DNA of 64,000 bases from Girardinichthys multiradiatus (Eukaryota > Chordata > Actinopteri > Cyprinodontiformes > Goodeidae). The notes below the pieces were generated by a model. That model was not told the DNA's origin, ran no database searches, and saw nothing but the letters and a program-made list of their open reading frames with translations. Of this stretch, positions 11,380-23,681 are shown one piece after another. A program made the position numbers and the translations under genes. Location of the stretch: NCBI RefSeq assembly GCF_021462225.1, contig NC_061817.1, forward strand, positions 12,825,204-12,889,203, read 5' to 3'. Positions within the stretch are counted from its first letter, which is position 1. The number at the start of each line of letters is the position of its first letter.

Positions 11380-14300
11380 AACCTGTAGGGTGGTCTGAAG
11401 AGAAGAGAGGAGCCAGGACTATTATCAGCCTCAGGCAGTGGTGTCTTTTTAGGCAGGGCTTTTTGGGCAAGTTAAAAACTAAATTAAAAACTAATTAAAA
11501 ACACAAAATTATTTTACTGTGATTCTTTTTGTTTTTACTAACACAACATTAGAATGAAACCAATAAAGACTTTATGGGCAGATTCTTTTCAGTTTTCTTT
11601 GTCTGGAAAAATGTCTTTTTGTGTTCATTAAAAACGATATATTATCTATATTTGGCAAGTTTAATGAGCCTGCTTTTGAAAACAACTCACTGAATGTTAC
11701 TAGTCAAATTTACAGTTAATTTGAATGAAAACCAAAACACATAATAAATAAAATATGAACAATTTGTGTTGTACCTGACATTTTCCATATGTGAAAATCT
11801 AAGAAATAATTTTAGGGACCACTCTTTGGATGCCCCTGATCTAGACCAAGTATGCAAAGAGGAATGGTCAAAGATCCAACTCTCCAACCTTGTGAAATAT
11901 AATTAAGAACAATAATAATAATAATAATTTAATGTAATAATTTATGCAAACGTAACACAACCTCAGAAACTTTCTTAAAGCTTCTAAAAGACGAGTACAA
12001 CATAACATTTTTTTCCTGTTTTGTCACAAAAACAAAATAGGTAAAAATAAATCCTTAACTCTTGGCATGACAGGTTTGGTTGAAGTCAACTTTTTTAAGA
12101 CCCAAATTTTAGAAAGGAACAGAAAGACCCCAAGGAGTAAGAATTCCAAGTGGGAAAATCCAAAATCCTGAAATCCAATCCAAAACCAAAATTCAATATG
12201 GCAGCCAGTACTGTATATCGTCCTTGAATTTACATGTTACCACAATATTTGAAAGTACAGGTCCAGCTTGTATTACTAATAAAAGTCAGCCTAAGTGAGG
12301 AAAGCTACAGGGTTGAGTAGTAACTTTTTAATCTAATACCGTTACGTAATTTAATTGCAAACCCACACTAACTGTAATTCTTTACAGTTACTCAGGAAAA
12401 TATGTAAGAAGCCCTTAAGCAAAACAGTCATGATTTCAATTTTCATAAGATTTAATTATTTTCTGTGAAAAGTAAGTACAGCAGAATATTTATTGACTTT
12501 TATTTTTTTTTATTTTATATATGCTGTATTTGGTTGTTTAGAAAGATGAAAAAAACTGTGAATATCAGATTTTCAAGTTCAAAAGAATGCATTATGAAAT
12601 GAAGAATGAAGAATGCTATGCATACTATATAGTGCACTTAATTAGTTATATTGATGAAGTAATTAAAATAGCTAGACTGCAAATATATTTTAAACAGAAT
12701 TAGTCATAATTGTATCCAGTTACACTTTCAAATAAATGTACCTGAAGATGGAGATTAATTAACAGGTTCTATTGTTTTTCCTACTTGCAACTGAATCATT
12801 AAGTTAGGTGTGGTGTTATTCCCAAATGTCTGACTTCGAAAAGAAATGGTACGCAGCCTAAGAAGACAGAAGGACTTCCATGTTCAATGTCGTCCACTTC
12901 TGTTCTTGGGAATATGACATTTTCACTGCACCTCTGTTTTCAACTAAAGATCAATATGCTCATTTATTTGTCAGTTTGTGTTTATTTGCTCTATATTAGT
13001 GCCTCTAAAGGGAAGCCAAGTACCAACCAGAGTTATAGAAGACAAAGTACCATCATTATTGGCAAAAGTGGCTTTGCACTAAGTATTAACAGCAACGGTA
13101 CCAATAATTATGGTACCAGTGATTTTATTAAAACAATTACTTCTTAACATGGGATTTTTTTAATCACTAAGTAAATTAAGTCAAAATGTTCAGTGTGTGT
13201 TTATGCTACTGCAATAAAAGAATACCCAGGCAGGCTTTTCTTAAATGATTGCTCAGACTAACCTTGACAACAACGCTGCCCTGAAACAGTCCCTCCCTGG
13301 GGTTTACTGAGGATATGCGGGATCTATCCCTGCTTTGATTCCGAAAGAGCCCGAGGATGTTGTACTGCAGAAAGGAAGAGGGTGGTGCTGCCTTATTCAC
13401 GCTGTCTGGACTGTAGCTGTCTTCCGGTTTGGAGTGGATGAGGCAGAATGAGGACTGGTGACAGACGCGTTCCCGTTTCTCATAGCATCACCACTTTACA
13501 CTACGTCTCGTGTGTCAGACTGTGATTCAAAGCTTCCACTGGATAGCATGGCACAATATTTTATTGTTCAAGCCAAGCTTGATACTGAGCTTTTTCCATG
13601 TTTCTCTGCAAATGAGAACTACAGAAATCATTTTCCTTGTTTCAGATTTGTTGTGGAGGTGAACGACTGAGATCCACATAAGCTGAGTGACTGGAGGGTA
13701 ACAGAGGGAGGGTGGGGTCAGCTGAAGAACATTTAAAGATGGTATTCATTAACCTTCTTTGAATTAAACATCAGATCAGAGGTCAAAACAAAACTGCATC
13801 AGGTATTATGGTAAACTGGGGCATAGCAGTCTGTACGTGACTTTTACTGGGGAAGGCAGATCATATGGAACAGATAGACATGAGCCCTGAATCTTTTTTA
13901 TTGCACTGCTTCACCTTGCGTGAGGCATCAGTGAGAGAAAGAGTGGAAACAGCCTCGGTGTAGACTCAACAAACTAAAAATGTCTGTGTGTGTGTGTGTC
14001 AGCATAAGAATGAGACGTGTATCTGATCGGAGTGATTTCTATGGTCCGGCATGCGTGTGAAGCTTGACCGGACTCCCCTCTCTTCTCTCCAGGGGAGGTG
14101 CAATGAAAAGCTCAATGGACGTCTCTCTTCCCAGCATCTGGCTCTTAGAAGTGTCCGCGAACACATGGGCTCATTAGTTCCACCTCCGGGTGGACTCCTG
14201 CCCAATCCACGTTGATGTGATCTCACAGGGGCCTGGGCCAGGCCTCCTGAGGGACCTATAACCACCCAGGCAACAGAACAAATAGCTCAGAGATTACACA

Positions 14301-14599
14301 CACTTCTTTATGGCAGGTGATTCTTTGCCCTCTTTCCAAAGCACGCAAGATCTTCAAAGTCCCACACTTGGAGCACTGTTCTCACCCTTGGCTTCTTCAT
14401 CTTCAAACTACTTGGGGGTTGAAATCTTGGCAATAACCAGAGTTAGGGAACTGCAGGTAAGGTCACTGAAGGTGACAGGGCGTGCTTTGGTACACACAAG
14501 GGGATCTGAGTTATCCAAGTGTGTCTATATCTGAAGGAAAGTACAAAAGTATATTGATTTCAAAATTGATTTTACCATATTTGGAACATATGTAGTTGC
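11380..14599. other. Long stretch without recognised gene or element
   Basis: AT-rich DNA with a short (AAT)n run near 11910-11928 and a short (TG)n near 13983-13999. One plus-strand frame, 12887-13147 (86 codons), has a hydrophobic segment near residues 22-40 resembling a signal peptide or a membrane helix, then a polar, cysteine-free tail. I do not recognise it and the resemblance may be chance. Nothing else is supported. Confidence 0.5.
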
Positions 14600-15300
14600 T
14601 GAAACATCTGTACCTTTGCTAATTCCTTGTAAAACCACCTTTTGTTACCATACCATCTGCAAGTCTTAAAAGTGTGTCTCCAACTTTACACATCGGTAGA
14701 TTTAAATTGTTGCCAATTCCTCTTTTTAAAATAGCTTTAACAATTGAATTTAGCTCTGGGTGTTGACTAGGCCATTCTACCATAAATATGCTTTCTTCTT
14801 AACCACTTCATTGTATCTCTGGCTGTATGTTCCTGATAAAAGAGAAACCCATGCCCCAGTCTCAAGTCTTTTGGTGTCTCTAACAGGTTTTCTTCCATCT
14901 TCTGAGTCCCTGCTGAAGGAAAAGAATTCCCTCAGCTTGATGGTGCCACTACTATGTTTTACTGTGGGGATATTGTTTTCAGGCTGGTGTGCAGGAGTAG
15001 CTTGCCCCTACACTTCTGACCAGAGAAACCTCTTCCAGTTGTTCACTCAGTACATGGATTTCCGAAAACTGCCAATGAGACATCTAAGCTTTCTTCTTGT
15101 CGCTCTTTCATAAAAGCCAGATTTGTGAACTAATACATGTCCTGTCAACAGACCTTTCCACAGCTTTCATGCCTCTTCAATGCTCGTTAATGCTCTCTTT
15201 GCCTGACCTGTTCGTTTATTTGGATGGCCATGGTTTGCAGTTGAGCCTTATTCTTTCATTTCAGATGTTTGTTGAAATATGCTTTGTGAGATGTTCAAAG
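14600..15300 (-). pseudogene. Fossil Tc1-like transposase
   Basis: Minus-strand remains of a Tc1-like transposon. Recognisable on the plus strand as antisense are 'ccccagtctcaagtctttt', the 'aacaggttttctt' block, 'tgatggtgcca' with 'gttttactgtggggat' (the KHGGG-type block) and the linker further along. Numerous stops and indels in all frames show it is old. The same family, plus orientation, occurs at 26785-29735. Confidence 0.6.
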
Positions 15301-15334
15301 TTTGGGATATTGTTTTATAACCTGTATAATATGA

Positions 15335-15400
15335 GCTACAACAACATTTAATTTCCTTTTGGGATTCATAAAATATTTTTTAATTGGATTGAATTGAACA
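15335..15400 (+). repeat. Short LINE 3' tail
   Basis: 'aatttccttttgggattcat' followed by 'ttggattgaattgaa' has the form of the 3' end of a fish LINE in plus orientation. Only the tail is present. Confidence 0.45.
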
Positions 15401-18249
15401 TAACCCTGCTTTAGACTTCTTCCACAACTTTCTCCCCGACCTGTCTGTTGTGTTCCTTGATCCTCGTGATGCTGTTTGTTCACTGATGTTCTCTAACAAA
15501 CCTCTTAGGCCTTTACAGACCAGCAACTATGTCACAATTATGTGCTACTTTGTGTATCAGATCAAATCCCAAATGAAGTGGGGTGCAATATGCTGATGGG
15601 GATCCACCTCGGCCACATGGAGAACTAGGACAGAACTGCACAGAGAGAACAAAAGTAACTAAATACTCTGAATTCCAGAAAGCACAGTATTAGACACTTT
15701 TCAAAACAGCTCTCTGGAAGGAGCATTCACTGAAATGACATTAAAGATGTGCTTTAGGGAGACACGCATGTGAATGTCTTGATCTCGCTGGCAGAATAAA
15801 TACTGCATCTTTGAAAACTCCTTAGATCCAAAGTAAAATGTGGTCTGCTGTCTTTGTATCCGGTGACCATACCCCAGCCAAAAATAATAGATTCTCCAAA
15901 AAGAGACAGGTCTGTCTCTGATTAAGTTATTGAAGCGGCTTTCGCTGCTGCTTAAAAAAAACGCTGAACAGGCGAACCAGTACTGGGCAAGCACATATTC
16001 CAGCAGCTGCAGGATGCAGCCCCTGAATTTGGATACAGGCATTTTCGCCATCTTGGTAGTCCATAACTCCATTCAATCTGACACTGTAATGATTTGTTAA
16101 CACGGCATTACGAATTAGTTGTCCAAAATGTAATTGATTTCTGATTCAGCAAATGATTTTTGAAACACTATTTTATTAAAATAGTTAAAACACTATTTTA
16201 ATATAATTCCTTTTCCCTTCTGCTTTGCATTGTAAACTGGTTGTGTGAACGCATAACAACTGTTCTTTGTTAGCTTTTAAAGTTAATTTGGCCTCATTCC
16301 CAATTCCACACCTTGGTTCTTAAACATACATATTGACACTGAACTGTGTCAATATGTATATCCCAGCATTCCTATTTTGTTAAATATTAATGTTTCGGTT
16401 TTATTCTAATTTGCTCCTTTCATCATTATTAAAGATGAACTACACCTGCAGGGTTTCCAGGACCAAAACAAATAAATTATACTTTTTCAATGGAAAAACT
16501 AAAATTTGTCATTCCATTAAATAATTAATGGGGAAGCCACAATTGACAATGATGACAAATCAGAGGGAATCCAAACATTCCTTGTGGAGATTGTTAATCT
16601 GTAATTGGGGGATCACTGTTTAGATAAAAATAGATTTTAAAAAGGTTTTTTGTATACATTCTTTTATTGCAATATTAGATAGTTTCACTTGAATTTAGAC
16701 CCAATGAGTTGAGCTCACTTTCACAGCACATCATACCAAATGCCACTCCAGTGGTGAAAGATGAGCTGGTAGGCGGCACAGACGAGGAAATGGATGGCAG
16801 TGGGAAAGATGTGGGAGGCATGGAGGTTATCCACCAGCTGAGGAAACACAATGGCTGGCATCTCTGATCTCTTTGTGATGAAAATCAGTTATTGAGCCAA
16901 TACAAACACTTGTGCAGAAAAGTTTGAAACATCCACACAGGAAAAAGAGAAATAGTCCTCACTGACAGGAAATGAGCATCCTCTTGCTCAGACCCAGCAA
17001 AGCATACATTCTTCCAACACACAAGTAGTTGAATATGCTCTTGTTACCATAGAGATTAAGGACGTTTTCAAACCTATAGTTGGTTTACTTTGCTCAGAAT
17101 CAGTTGAGTTTGAGAAACTCAAGTGAAACACAGAGAAAACCATGCGAGAATGTTCAGTCAGTTTATTTGTCAGATGTGTATGGGTTCGGAGTAGCAAATG
17201 TAAATACAGGAAGCAGATGCTGTGTTTTGTGCTAGTCAAAAACCTGAAGAATTGAATCCTCTTATTAGTAGTGTTCTGGGCACAGTTTCAGGCATAAGTA
17301 TCTGAGAGGTATACCGAATTGAATTGAGAATAATTCTTGAAAGTTGCACACAACTTTATGCTTTATGAAAAAGATGCGCAGTCAAAGATTACTCTACTGC
17401 ATCCCGTAATGCAATGCAATCCTGACTAAGGGAAGGCGATTGGCTCAAGCTTGCAGTGTACACTTAGTTGCTGTGTCAGATCGAGAGCTTATCACAAGGA
17501 ACTACTCTAGAGTTGTCAGTACGGTTGTTCAGGTCCGCACCCTAGTGCTGTTGCATGGTGTTCATATTCTTTTATTTATTTTTAAATTTTTTATTTAAGT
17601 AAAAAAAAAAAATGTGTTCATATCCACACAAACGGATGGCACAAAAGAGGAAAATGAACGAGTTTGTTTTGAACTGATTAAACACTTCGAGAGTGAAAAC
17701 ACCCAAATGTCAAAGTAGCAATTTTAACTTGTTATAAAAATTCCTCTTCTATACCTTTTACTGTTATAGTGGATTTAACTGAAAACTGACTAAAAAGCCA
17801 AATTAAACTGATGTTTTTTTTTAATATGTCATACGTGCAGCTGTGTAAATGTCTACCATCCTAAAACTTTTCATTGGTACTTCACTGATTTTAGGCCTTA
17901 AATGTAAACTGATTCTCCTTTAATCGATCAATAAAAGCAAGTAAAGAACAACAATAAGAGGAACTCTAAAGAATAAATGAGCTGTTACCAGATGCAAAAC
18001 TGATAGTCAACAATGTAATCAGTTTTGTTTAGAATCAAAAACAGCTCAATAAACTTTTAAATGGAAAAATAAACAAATATGATGTTGTTCCCCAGCCATG
18101 GGATGAAACATGGACTCTACTTATGACTCTACTGCTTTGAAGAATCCTTGGATCCAAGGTTGACTACGATCTGATGTTAGCGTATCCATCAGTCAAAGGA
18201 CAACCAAAAATTAAGTAATAATCTGCTGTATGCTTATCCAGCAAATCAC
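15401..18249. other. No gene assigned; AT-rich, few weak frames
   Basis: A 123-codon minus-strand frame (15701-16072) has no motif I recognise. A minus-strand 46-codon frame (16721-16861) sits in a locally GC-richer patch and is described as a finding. A short perfect hairpin lies at 16326-16359. The remainder to 18249 shows no transposon ends or domains that I can name. Confidence 0.4.
16326..16359. repeat. Perfect 14-bp inverted repeat, 6-nt loop
   Basis: Arms 16326-16339 (atacatattgacac) and 16346-16359 are exact reverse complements around the loop tgaact. Read directly from the sequence; no neighbouring gene gives it a role. Confidence 0.9.
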
Positions 18250-19069
18250 GGGGGTTATTCGAATCACATCGGTAATGTGGTGTGTTTATGTGGTTGCGGG
18301 GGTCGAGGTGGGGGACGCCTGTCCCGGGTGCTTGCCGCTGCTGGCCAGGGACTTCTTGCCGGGTGAGTTTGTCCCATCTTGGTGTGGGACTGGGGTGTCT
18401 GTTGTGGACGAGTTGCTCTGTGGACGGGGGTTGGGGAAGTATTGCGCGGGACCCTTGCCTTGCCATCGTGGCATGTTATATGGTGGGGGGCAGGATGCAG
18501 CGAGGGTGCTTGGAGCGGGGCCGTGTGTGGACCTAGCGCTGTGTGGGTGTGGCTTCATCAGCTTTCGGGGATGGAGCTCACCTGTGGGGGTGTGCCCCTG
18601 TGCTGTGGGGAGGGGATTCATGGCGTTTGGGTTCGGGGGCATGTGTAAGATATCTGTGTCCTGGTAGGGGGTGGCCCTGTGGGGAAATTCATGTTGGGGT
18701 TCATTGGGATGTGGGGTTCATGGGGGTGGGATTGGAATTCATTGGGGCGTTGGGACTGTTTCATCCTCTGGTTGGCAGGCTAGTTCGGACCATGTAGACC
18801 CCTCTTTTGAATATGGCCCCCTCTCTGGATGAGAATGGGAGTCCTTGGGGGCTGGGGTTGGGGTGGGGTCCTAGCCAGGGTTGCTCAAGTTTAGGCACCA
18901 GCCCAGCCCAGGCTAGCCCAGCCCAGGTTCAAATGTGTCCCCGCCACACTACTACCGGACGTTAATTGGTGTCTCTGCCCGCTGGTGGTTCTTGGTGTCC
19001 GGGGCTGGGTGCTTTGATGTGTGCTTGCTCACTCCCAGTGGCTGCTTGCCGGGGCCTGGACCCCTGGGC

Positions 19070-19692
19070 TGTCATGGTCTGGTGTGCGTTCGGACCAAAA
19101 TGCAAACAGGTACTAGGGCTCGGCACATTGTGAACACAATCTTTTAATAAGGCTCATAGTAAAGCACTTACAAAGTCGCTGGAGAAAACCACAGACGAAA
19201 ATCCTGGTAAGCATGATACAGGGAAACAAAAGGAGCTCGAGGAGGGATGTGACATACATGGGGAACCAGGGAGGAGTAATGCAAACAAACCAGCTAATAA
19301 ACAGAGGCAGGTGGAATGTGGACCAATGAAAGGGGAAGGCAGGTAATCAGATGGAAGTGGTAACAGGTGAGGAAGTGATAAGCTGGGAGACTGAGGGGGA
19401 ATGTGACTACTTACATAAGCAGAGGGAATTCAACATGAGGGACAGAGCAAAGAGAACTATACTAAAATAACAAACCTGGGGTAAAGATAAGAAACCTGTA
19501 ACAATAAACAGAAGGGAACTAGGGACATAGGGAAAATAGCTAACTAACAAAACTGAGTAGCACAGACCTGCTGGGGAAGCAAATACAAGCACCTAGGCAT
19601 AAATGAACATAACTACTAAACAGAAAGCACAACAGAAGGAACTAACTAACAAAGTAAACAAACACAAAACCCCAGAATGTCAGATCCTGACA
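19070..19692 (-). mobile_element. Solo LTR with 5-bp target duplication
   Basis: The unit runs TGTCATGG...CCTGACA (TG...CA) and is flanked by TGGGC on both sides (19065-19069 and 19693-19697). In minus orientation it starts TGTCAGGATC like the LTR at 4494-5233, and has an ATTAAA signal close to its end. No internal genes. Inserted in the GC-rich repeat, 34 bp from the Tc1 copy that follows. Confidence 0.82.
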
Positions 19693-19726
19693 TGGGCTCT
19701 GTCAGGCCTCTGCTTAATGGGTGATA

Positions 19727-21337
19727 CAGGTCCTTCTCAAAATATTAGCATATTGTGATAAAGTTCATTATTTTCCATAATGTCATGATGAAAATTTAAC
19801 ATTCATATATTTTAGATTCATTGCACACTAACTGAAATATTTCAGGTCTTTTATTGTCTTAATATGGATGATTTTGGCATACAGCTCATGAAAACCCAAA
19901 ATTCCTATCTCACAAAAATTAGCATATCATTAAAAGGGTCTCTAAACGAGCTATGAACCTAATCATCTGAATCAACGAGTTAACTCTAAACACCTGCAAA
20001 AGATTCCTGAGGCCTTTAAAACTCCCATCCTGGTTCATCACTCAAAACCCCAATCATGGGTAAGACTGCCGACCTGACTGCTGTCCAGAAGGCCACTATT
20101 GACACCCTCAAGCAAGAGGGTAAGACACAGAAAGAAATTTCTGAACGAATAGGCTGTTCCCAGAGTGCTGTATCAAGGCACCTCAGTGGGAAGTCTGTGG
20201 GAAGGAAAAAGTGTGGCAGAAAACGCTGCACAACGAGAAGAGGTGACCGGACCCTGAGGAGGATTGTGGAGAAGGGCCGATTCCAGACCTTGGGGGACCT
20301 GCGGAAGCAGTGGACTGAGTCTGGAGTAGAAACATCCAGAGCCACCGTGCACAGGCGTGTGCAGGAAATGGGCTACAGGTGCCGCATTCCCCAGGTCAAG
20401 CCACTTTTGAACCAGAAACAGCGGCAGAAGCGCCTGACCTGGGCTACAGAGAAGCAGCACTGGACTGTTGCTCAGTGGTCCAAAGTACTTTTTTCGGATG
20501 AAAGCAAATTCTGCATGTCATTCGGAAATCAAGGTGCCAGAGTCTGGAGGAAGACTGGGGAGAAGGAAATGCCAAAATGCCAGAAGTCCAGTGTCAAGTA
20601 GCCACAGTCAGTGATGGTCTGGGGTGCCGTGTCAGCTGCTGGTGTTGGTCCACTGTGTTTTATCAAGGGCAGGGTCAATGCAGCTAGCTATCAGGAGATT
20701 TTGGAGCACTTCATGCTTCCATCTGCTGAAAATCTTTATGGAGATGAAGATTTCATTTTTCAGCACAACCTGGCACCTGCTCACAGTGCCAAAACCACTG
20801 GTAAATGGTTTACTGACCATGGTATCACTGTGCTCAATTGGCCTGCCAACTCTCCTGACCTGAACCCCATAGAGAATCTGTGGGATATTGTGAAGAGAAC
20901 GTTGAGAGACTCAAGACCCAACACTCTGGATGAGCTAAAGGCCGCTATCGAAGCATCCTGGGCCTCCATAAGACCTCAGCAGTGCCACAGGCTGATTGCC
21001 TCCATGCCACGCCGCATTGAAGCAGTCATTTCTGCCAAAGGATTCCCGACCAAGTATTGAGTGCATAACTGTAGATGATTATTTGAAGGTTGACATTTTT
21101 TGTATTAAAAACACTTTTCTTTTATTGGTCGGATGAAATATGCTAATTTTGTGAGATAGGAATTTTGGGTTTTCATGAGCTGTATGCCAAAATCATCCGT
21201 ATTAAGACAATAAAAGACCTGAAATATTTCAGTTAGTGTGCAATGAATCTAAAATATATGAATGTTAAATTTTCATCATGACATTATGGAAAATAATGAA
21301 CTTTATCACAATATGCTAATATTTTGAGAAGGACCTG
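19727..21337 (+). mobile_element. Tc1-like element, family A copy 1 (full-length form)
   Basis: Starts CAGGTCCTTCTC and ends with its inverted copy; TA at 19725-19726 and 21338-21339. The inverted repeats are about 205 bp and nearly identical. It carries the full 1005-bp transposase frame with one stop. Four further copies of this family lie in the window, at 24393, 34554, 49919 and 61278. Confidence 0.96.
20056..21060 (+). pseudogene. Tc1-like transposase, one nonsense codon, D to N
   Basis: A 334-residue transposase frame. Residues 1-110 form the paired helix-turn-helix DNA-binding region with a GRKR motif; the linker KPLLNQKQRQKRL is present; catalytic motifs are FSDESKF (D148), the GVGP-containing beta region, QHNLAPAHS and SPDLNPIE (E273), with 34 residues between positions 238 and 273, i.e. 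DD34E. Two defects: codon 182 is TAG (20599-20601) where the other copies have TAC, and position 238, the second catalytic Asp, is Asn (AAC at 20767-20769). The frame resumes cleanly to the stop at 21060, so the damage is young. Start chosen at MGKTADL, shared by every copy. Confidence 0.95.
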
Positions 21338-22015
21338 TATGTCCCGGGGTCTCGGGTCACTGGGTCCATGGCTGGATCTGCTGAGGCGTAGATGGCTGCC
21401 GGCGGGGCCTGTGGGCTCGTCGCTGCAGCTCCCTCGGGCTTCTGCGTTGTGGCTGCTGGGTGGTTCCCCTGGGACTCTCCCTGCTCTTATCTGGGGGGTT
21501 GCGGTAGTCCCAGCGGTAGTTCTCCTGGGGGTTCCTGTGCTCTGTGGGCCTTTGGATGTCTATGGCTCGGATCTCCTCCATATCCTTCCCAGGTCCAGGG
21601 GTGCAGGTCTGTGGCTCCTCACACTCGCTATTGCATATTTGTATGGAGAAACCTTGTATACACCAGCGCGCTCACACTCAGACCCACAGGTGTTTAGATT
21701 CAAGTGTTAACAGATACACAATGTTCTGTATTGAGCTGTATTTACCACTAAATACATCTTGCATTCATAAGTATCGTGCACATTTTGGTAAAAAAGCTGT
21801 TATTATGTATGTCTCTGCGGGTGTAGAAGCAAGCAGGGTGTTATCTTATATTCTCTTCATCCTGCTTTCTTTCCTCCATTCTTTTCTCCTTCTCTCCCCT
21901 TTTCCTTTTTGCCCCACATCTCTCTCTTTTGTACTTCTTATTTTTTTCCTTTTCGTTTCTGTCTCCATGTCCGTAACAATTGAAATAATCCCGAAGCAGT
22001 TTCTAATAAAGTTTA

Positions 22016-22914
22016 TTTTATAAATAGTAGAGCAAGTAGAGCTTCAAAGCGTTAGCTGTAATAATCCAGTTGTGAAAGTAAATTTGTTGGGCTTTTTCTT
22101 GGCACTCAGACAACAATTCTGAGCGGTATTCTGCCGGACAGGTCATGGTTTAAAAAAAATCATGGGGGTAATTAAGACAAACTGTCTTTAACCTTTCTTT
22201 CTGAGCTTCTGCAGAAAAGGAATCTGAGCCAGAGGCTCCCCCAGAAGAGATGGTGTCGCTAATCACATCGAGTGCAGTAGCTTTGTTCTGCCTGCCGGAG
22301 ATGAGATAGCATTAGTGGGTTTGCTCCTTTTTACCTGTTTTTTCTTAATCTCCTTGAAGTAACCTGCCACAGATAGGTTAGGATATTGCTTAAAACATGT
22401 CAAATGTTGTCTCAGCTAGCAGCTAACAAGCTTATAGCGCTGCTTATACCACACATTAGACAGCTTTGTTTACAAGAGCTTGTCTCATTTGCTTCGTAAT
22501 CGTTAGATAATGCATAGTCAGCGCTTGTATAGACATTACTATTTGTATTAATGGTAGTCAAAGTATGGGTAAAAATTATAGAGTTGCTAAATACACAGTT
22601 TTCTTTGTATTAGCAGCCCGTGACCAGATGTAGTACCACCACATTTCTCCGTCCGTTGGTGTATAGTTTACTGCCACCATTTTTAGAACTCAGTTCAACT
22701 ATTTGCTGAATAATTACAAAACATTAACAATCAATTGTTCAAGAAGGTTAGGGATTTCTAATTTGGCAAATAATAGTTACTTATGCAAATGTCAGATGAA
22801 TCCTGCCAGGACAGATGATTATCGGGTCAGTTAGATTTAGTATAACTGATGGAAGGAGAGAACTCAAGAAGACTTAACGCTTAAAATAAATCATACAATG
22901 TTTTACCAAAGAAT
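22016..22914. other. No gene or element recognised
   Basis: Unique-looking AT-rich DNA between the GC-rich repeat and the Tc1 relic. No transposon ends, long frames or RNA-like structure seen. Confidence 0.45.
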
Positions 22915-23679
22915 TTGTTTAAGAGTGAGTACACTTATCCAACCATGTCAAAAGACACATCCTGTGGTCGTGGAAAAGATGTCAGTCTGTTTCAGAAGGG
23001 TCAAATCATTGGCATGCATCAAGCAGAGAAAACATCTAAGGAGATTGCAGAAACTACTAAAATTGGGTTAAGAACTGTCCAAAGCATTATTAAAAACTGG
23101 AAGGATAGTGGGGACCCACAGTAGGCACCAGGCACCCATCATGCCAAGTGCCTACTGTACAAGCCTGTGGGGACAGTGCTATGATCTGGGGTTGCTGCAG
23201 TTGGTCAGGTCTGGGTTCAGCAACAGTATGTGTTCAAAGAATGTGGTCAGCTGATTGCCTAAATGTACTGAATGACCAGGTTATTCCATCTATGCATTTT
23301 TCTTCCATGATGGCATGGGCATATTCCAAGATGACAATGCCAGGATTCATGGGGCTCACATTGTGAAAGTGTGGTTCAGGGAGCATGAGACATCATTCTC
23401 ACACATGGATTGGCCACCACAGAGTCCAGACCTTAACCCCATTGACAATCTTTGGGATGTGCTGGAGAAGGCTTTGCGCAGCAGTCAGACTCTGCCATCA
23501 TCAATGCAAGATCTTGGTGAAAAATTAATGCAACACTGGGTGGAAATAAATTTTGTGACATTGCAGAAACTTATCGAAACAATGCCACATTGAATGTGTG
23601 TTGTAATCAAAGCTCCACAGCTAATATTAGAGTGTGACCTTTTTTATTTGGTGGCGACATTTTTTTTGGCCAGGTAGTG
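22915..23679 (+). pseudogene. Tc1-like relic, left end and middle deleted
   Basis: The frame from MSKDTSCGRG (22945) encodes the N-terminal helix-turn-helix (FQKGQIIGMHQ...SKEIAETT...TVQSIIKNW). It then jumps at about 23125 to the catalytic half: [21 protein letters not shown] (second Asp) and [12 protein letters not shown]. Roughly 100 residues including the first catalytic Asp are missing, and the final Glu is Asp. The right terminus is preserved: a 'ttttggccaggtagtg' end at 23679 followed by TA. No matching left terminus was found. Cannot code for an active enzyme. Confidence 0.85.
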
Positions 23680-23681
23680 TA

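Larger units (their letters stand above)
18250..22015 (+). repeat. GC-rich repeat of unknown class, split by two insertions
   Basis: 18250-19069 and 21340-21640 are strikingly G-rich on the plus strand, unlike the AT-rich surroundings, and read as one sequence if the solo LTR (19070-19692) and the Tc1 copy (19727-21337) are removed. A pyrimidine-rich stretch follows (21840-21960), ending in 'aataaagtttattttata' near 22001-22020, which looks like a polyadenylation-type 3' end. Frames across it are open by base composition only and I recognise no protein. A non-autonomous retroelement or a long untranslated tail are both possible. Confidence 0.45.

Noticed and set aside
18230..18800. Several overlapping long frames on both strands
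   Set aside because: Explained by G-rich composition with few stop codons; no domain and no agreement between frames.
20394..20436. The 42-bp segment as a spliced intron (it begins GT after CAG)
   Set aside because: It ends in TG, not AG, and is too short for a vertebrate intron; an in-frame deletion fits better.
20016..20460. Repeated minus-strand frames (109 and 95 codons) seen at every Tc1 copy
   Set aside because: Antisense shadows of the same transposase; they recur only because the element does.
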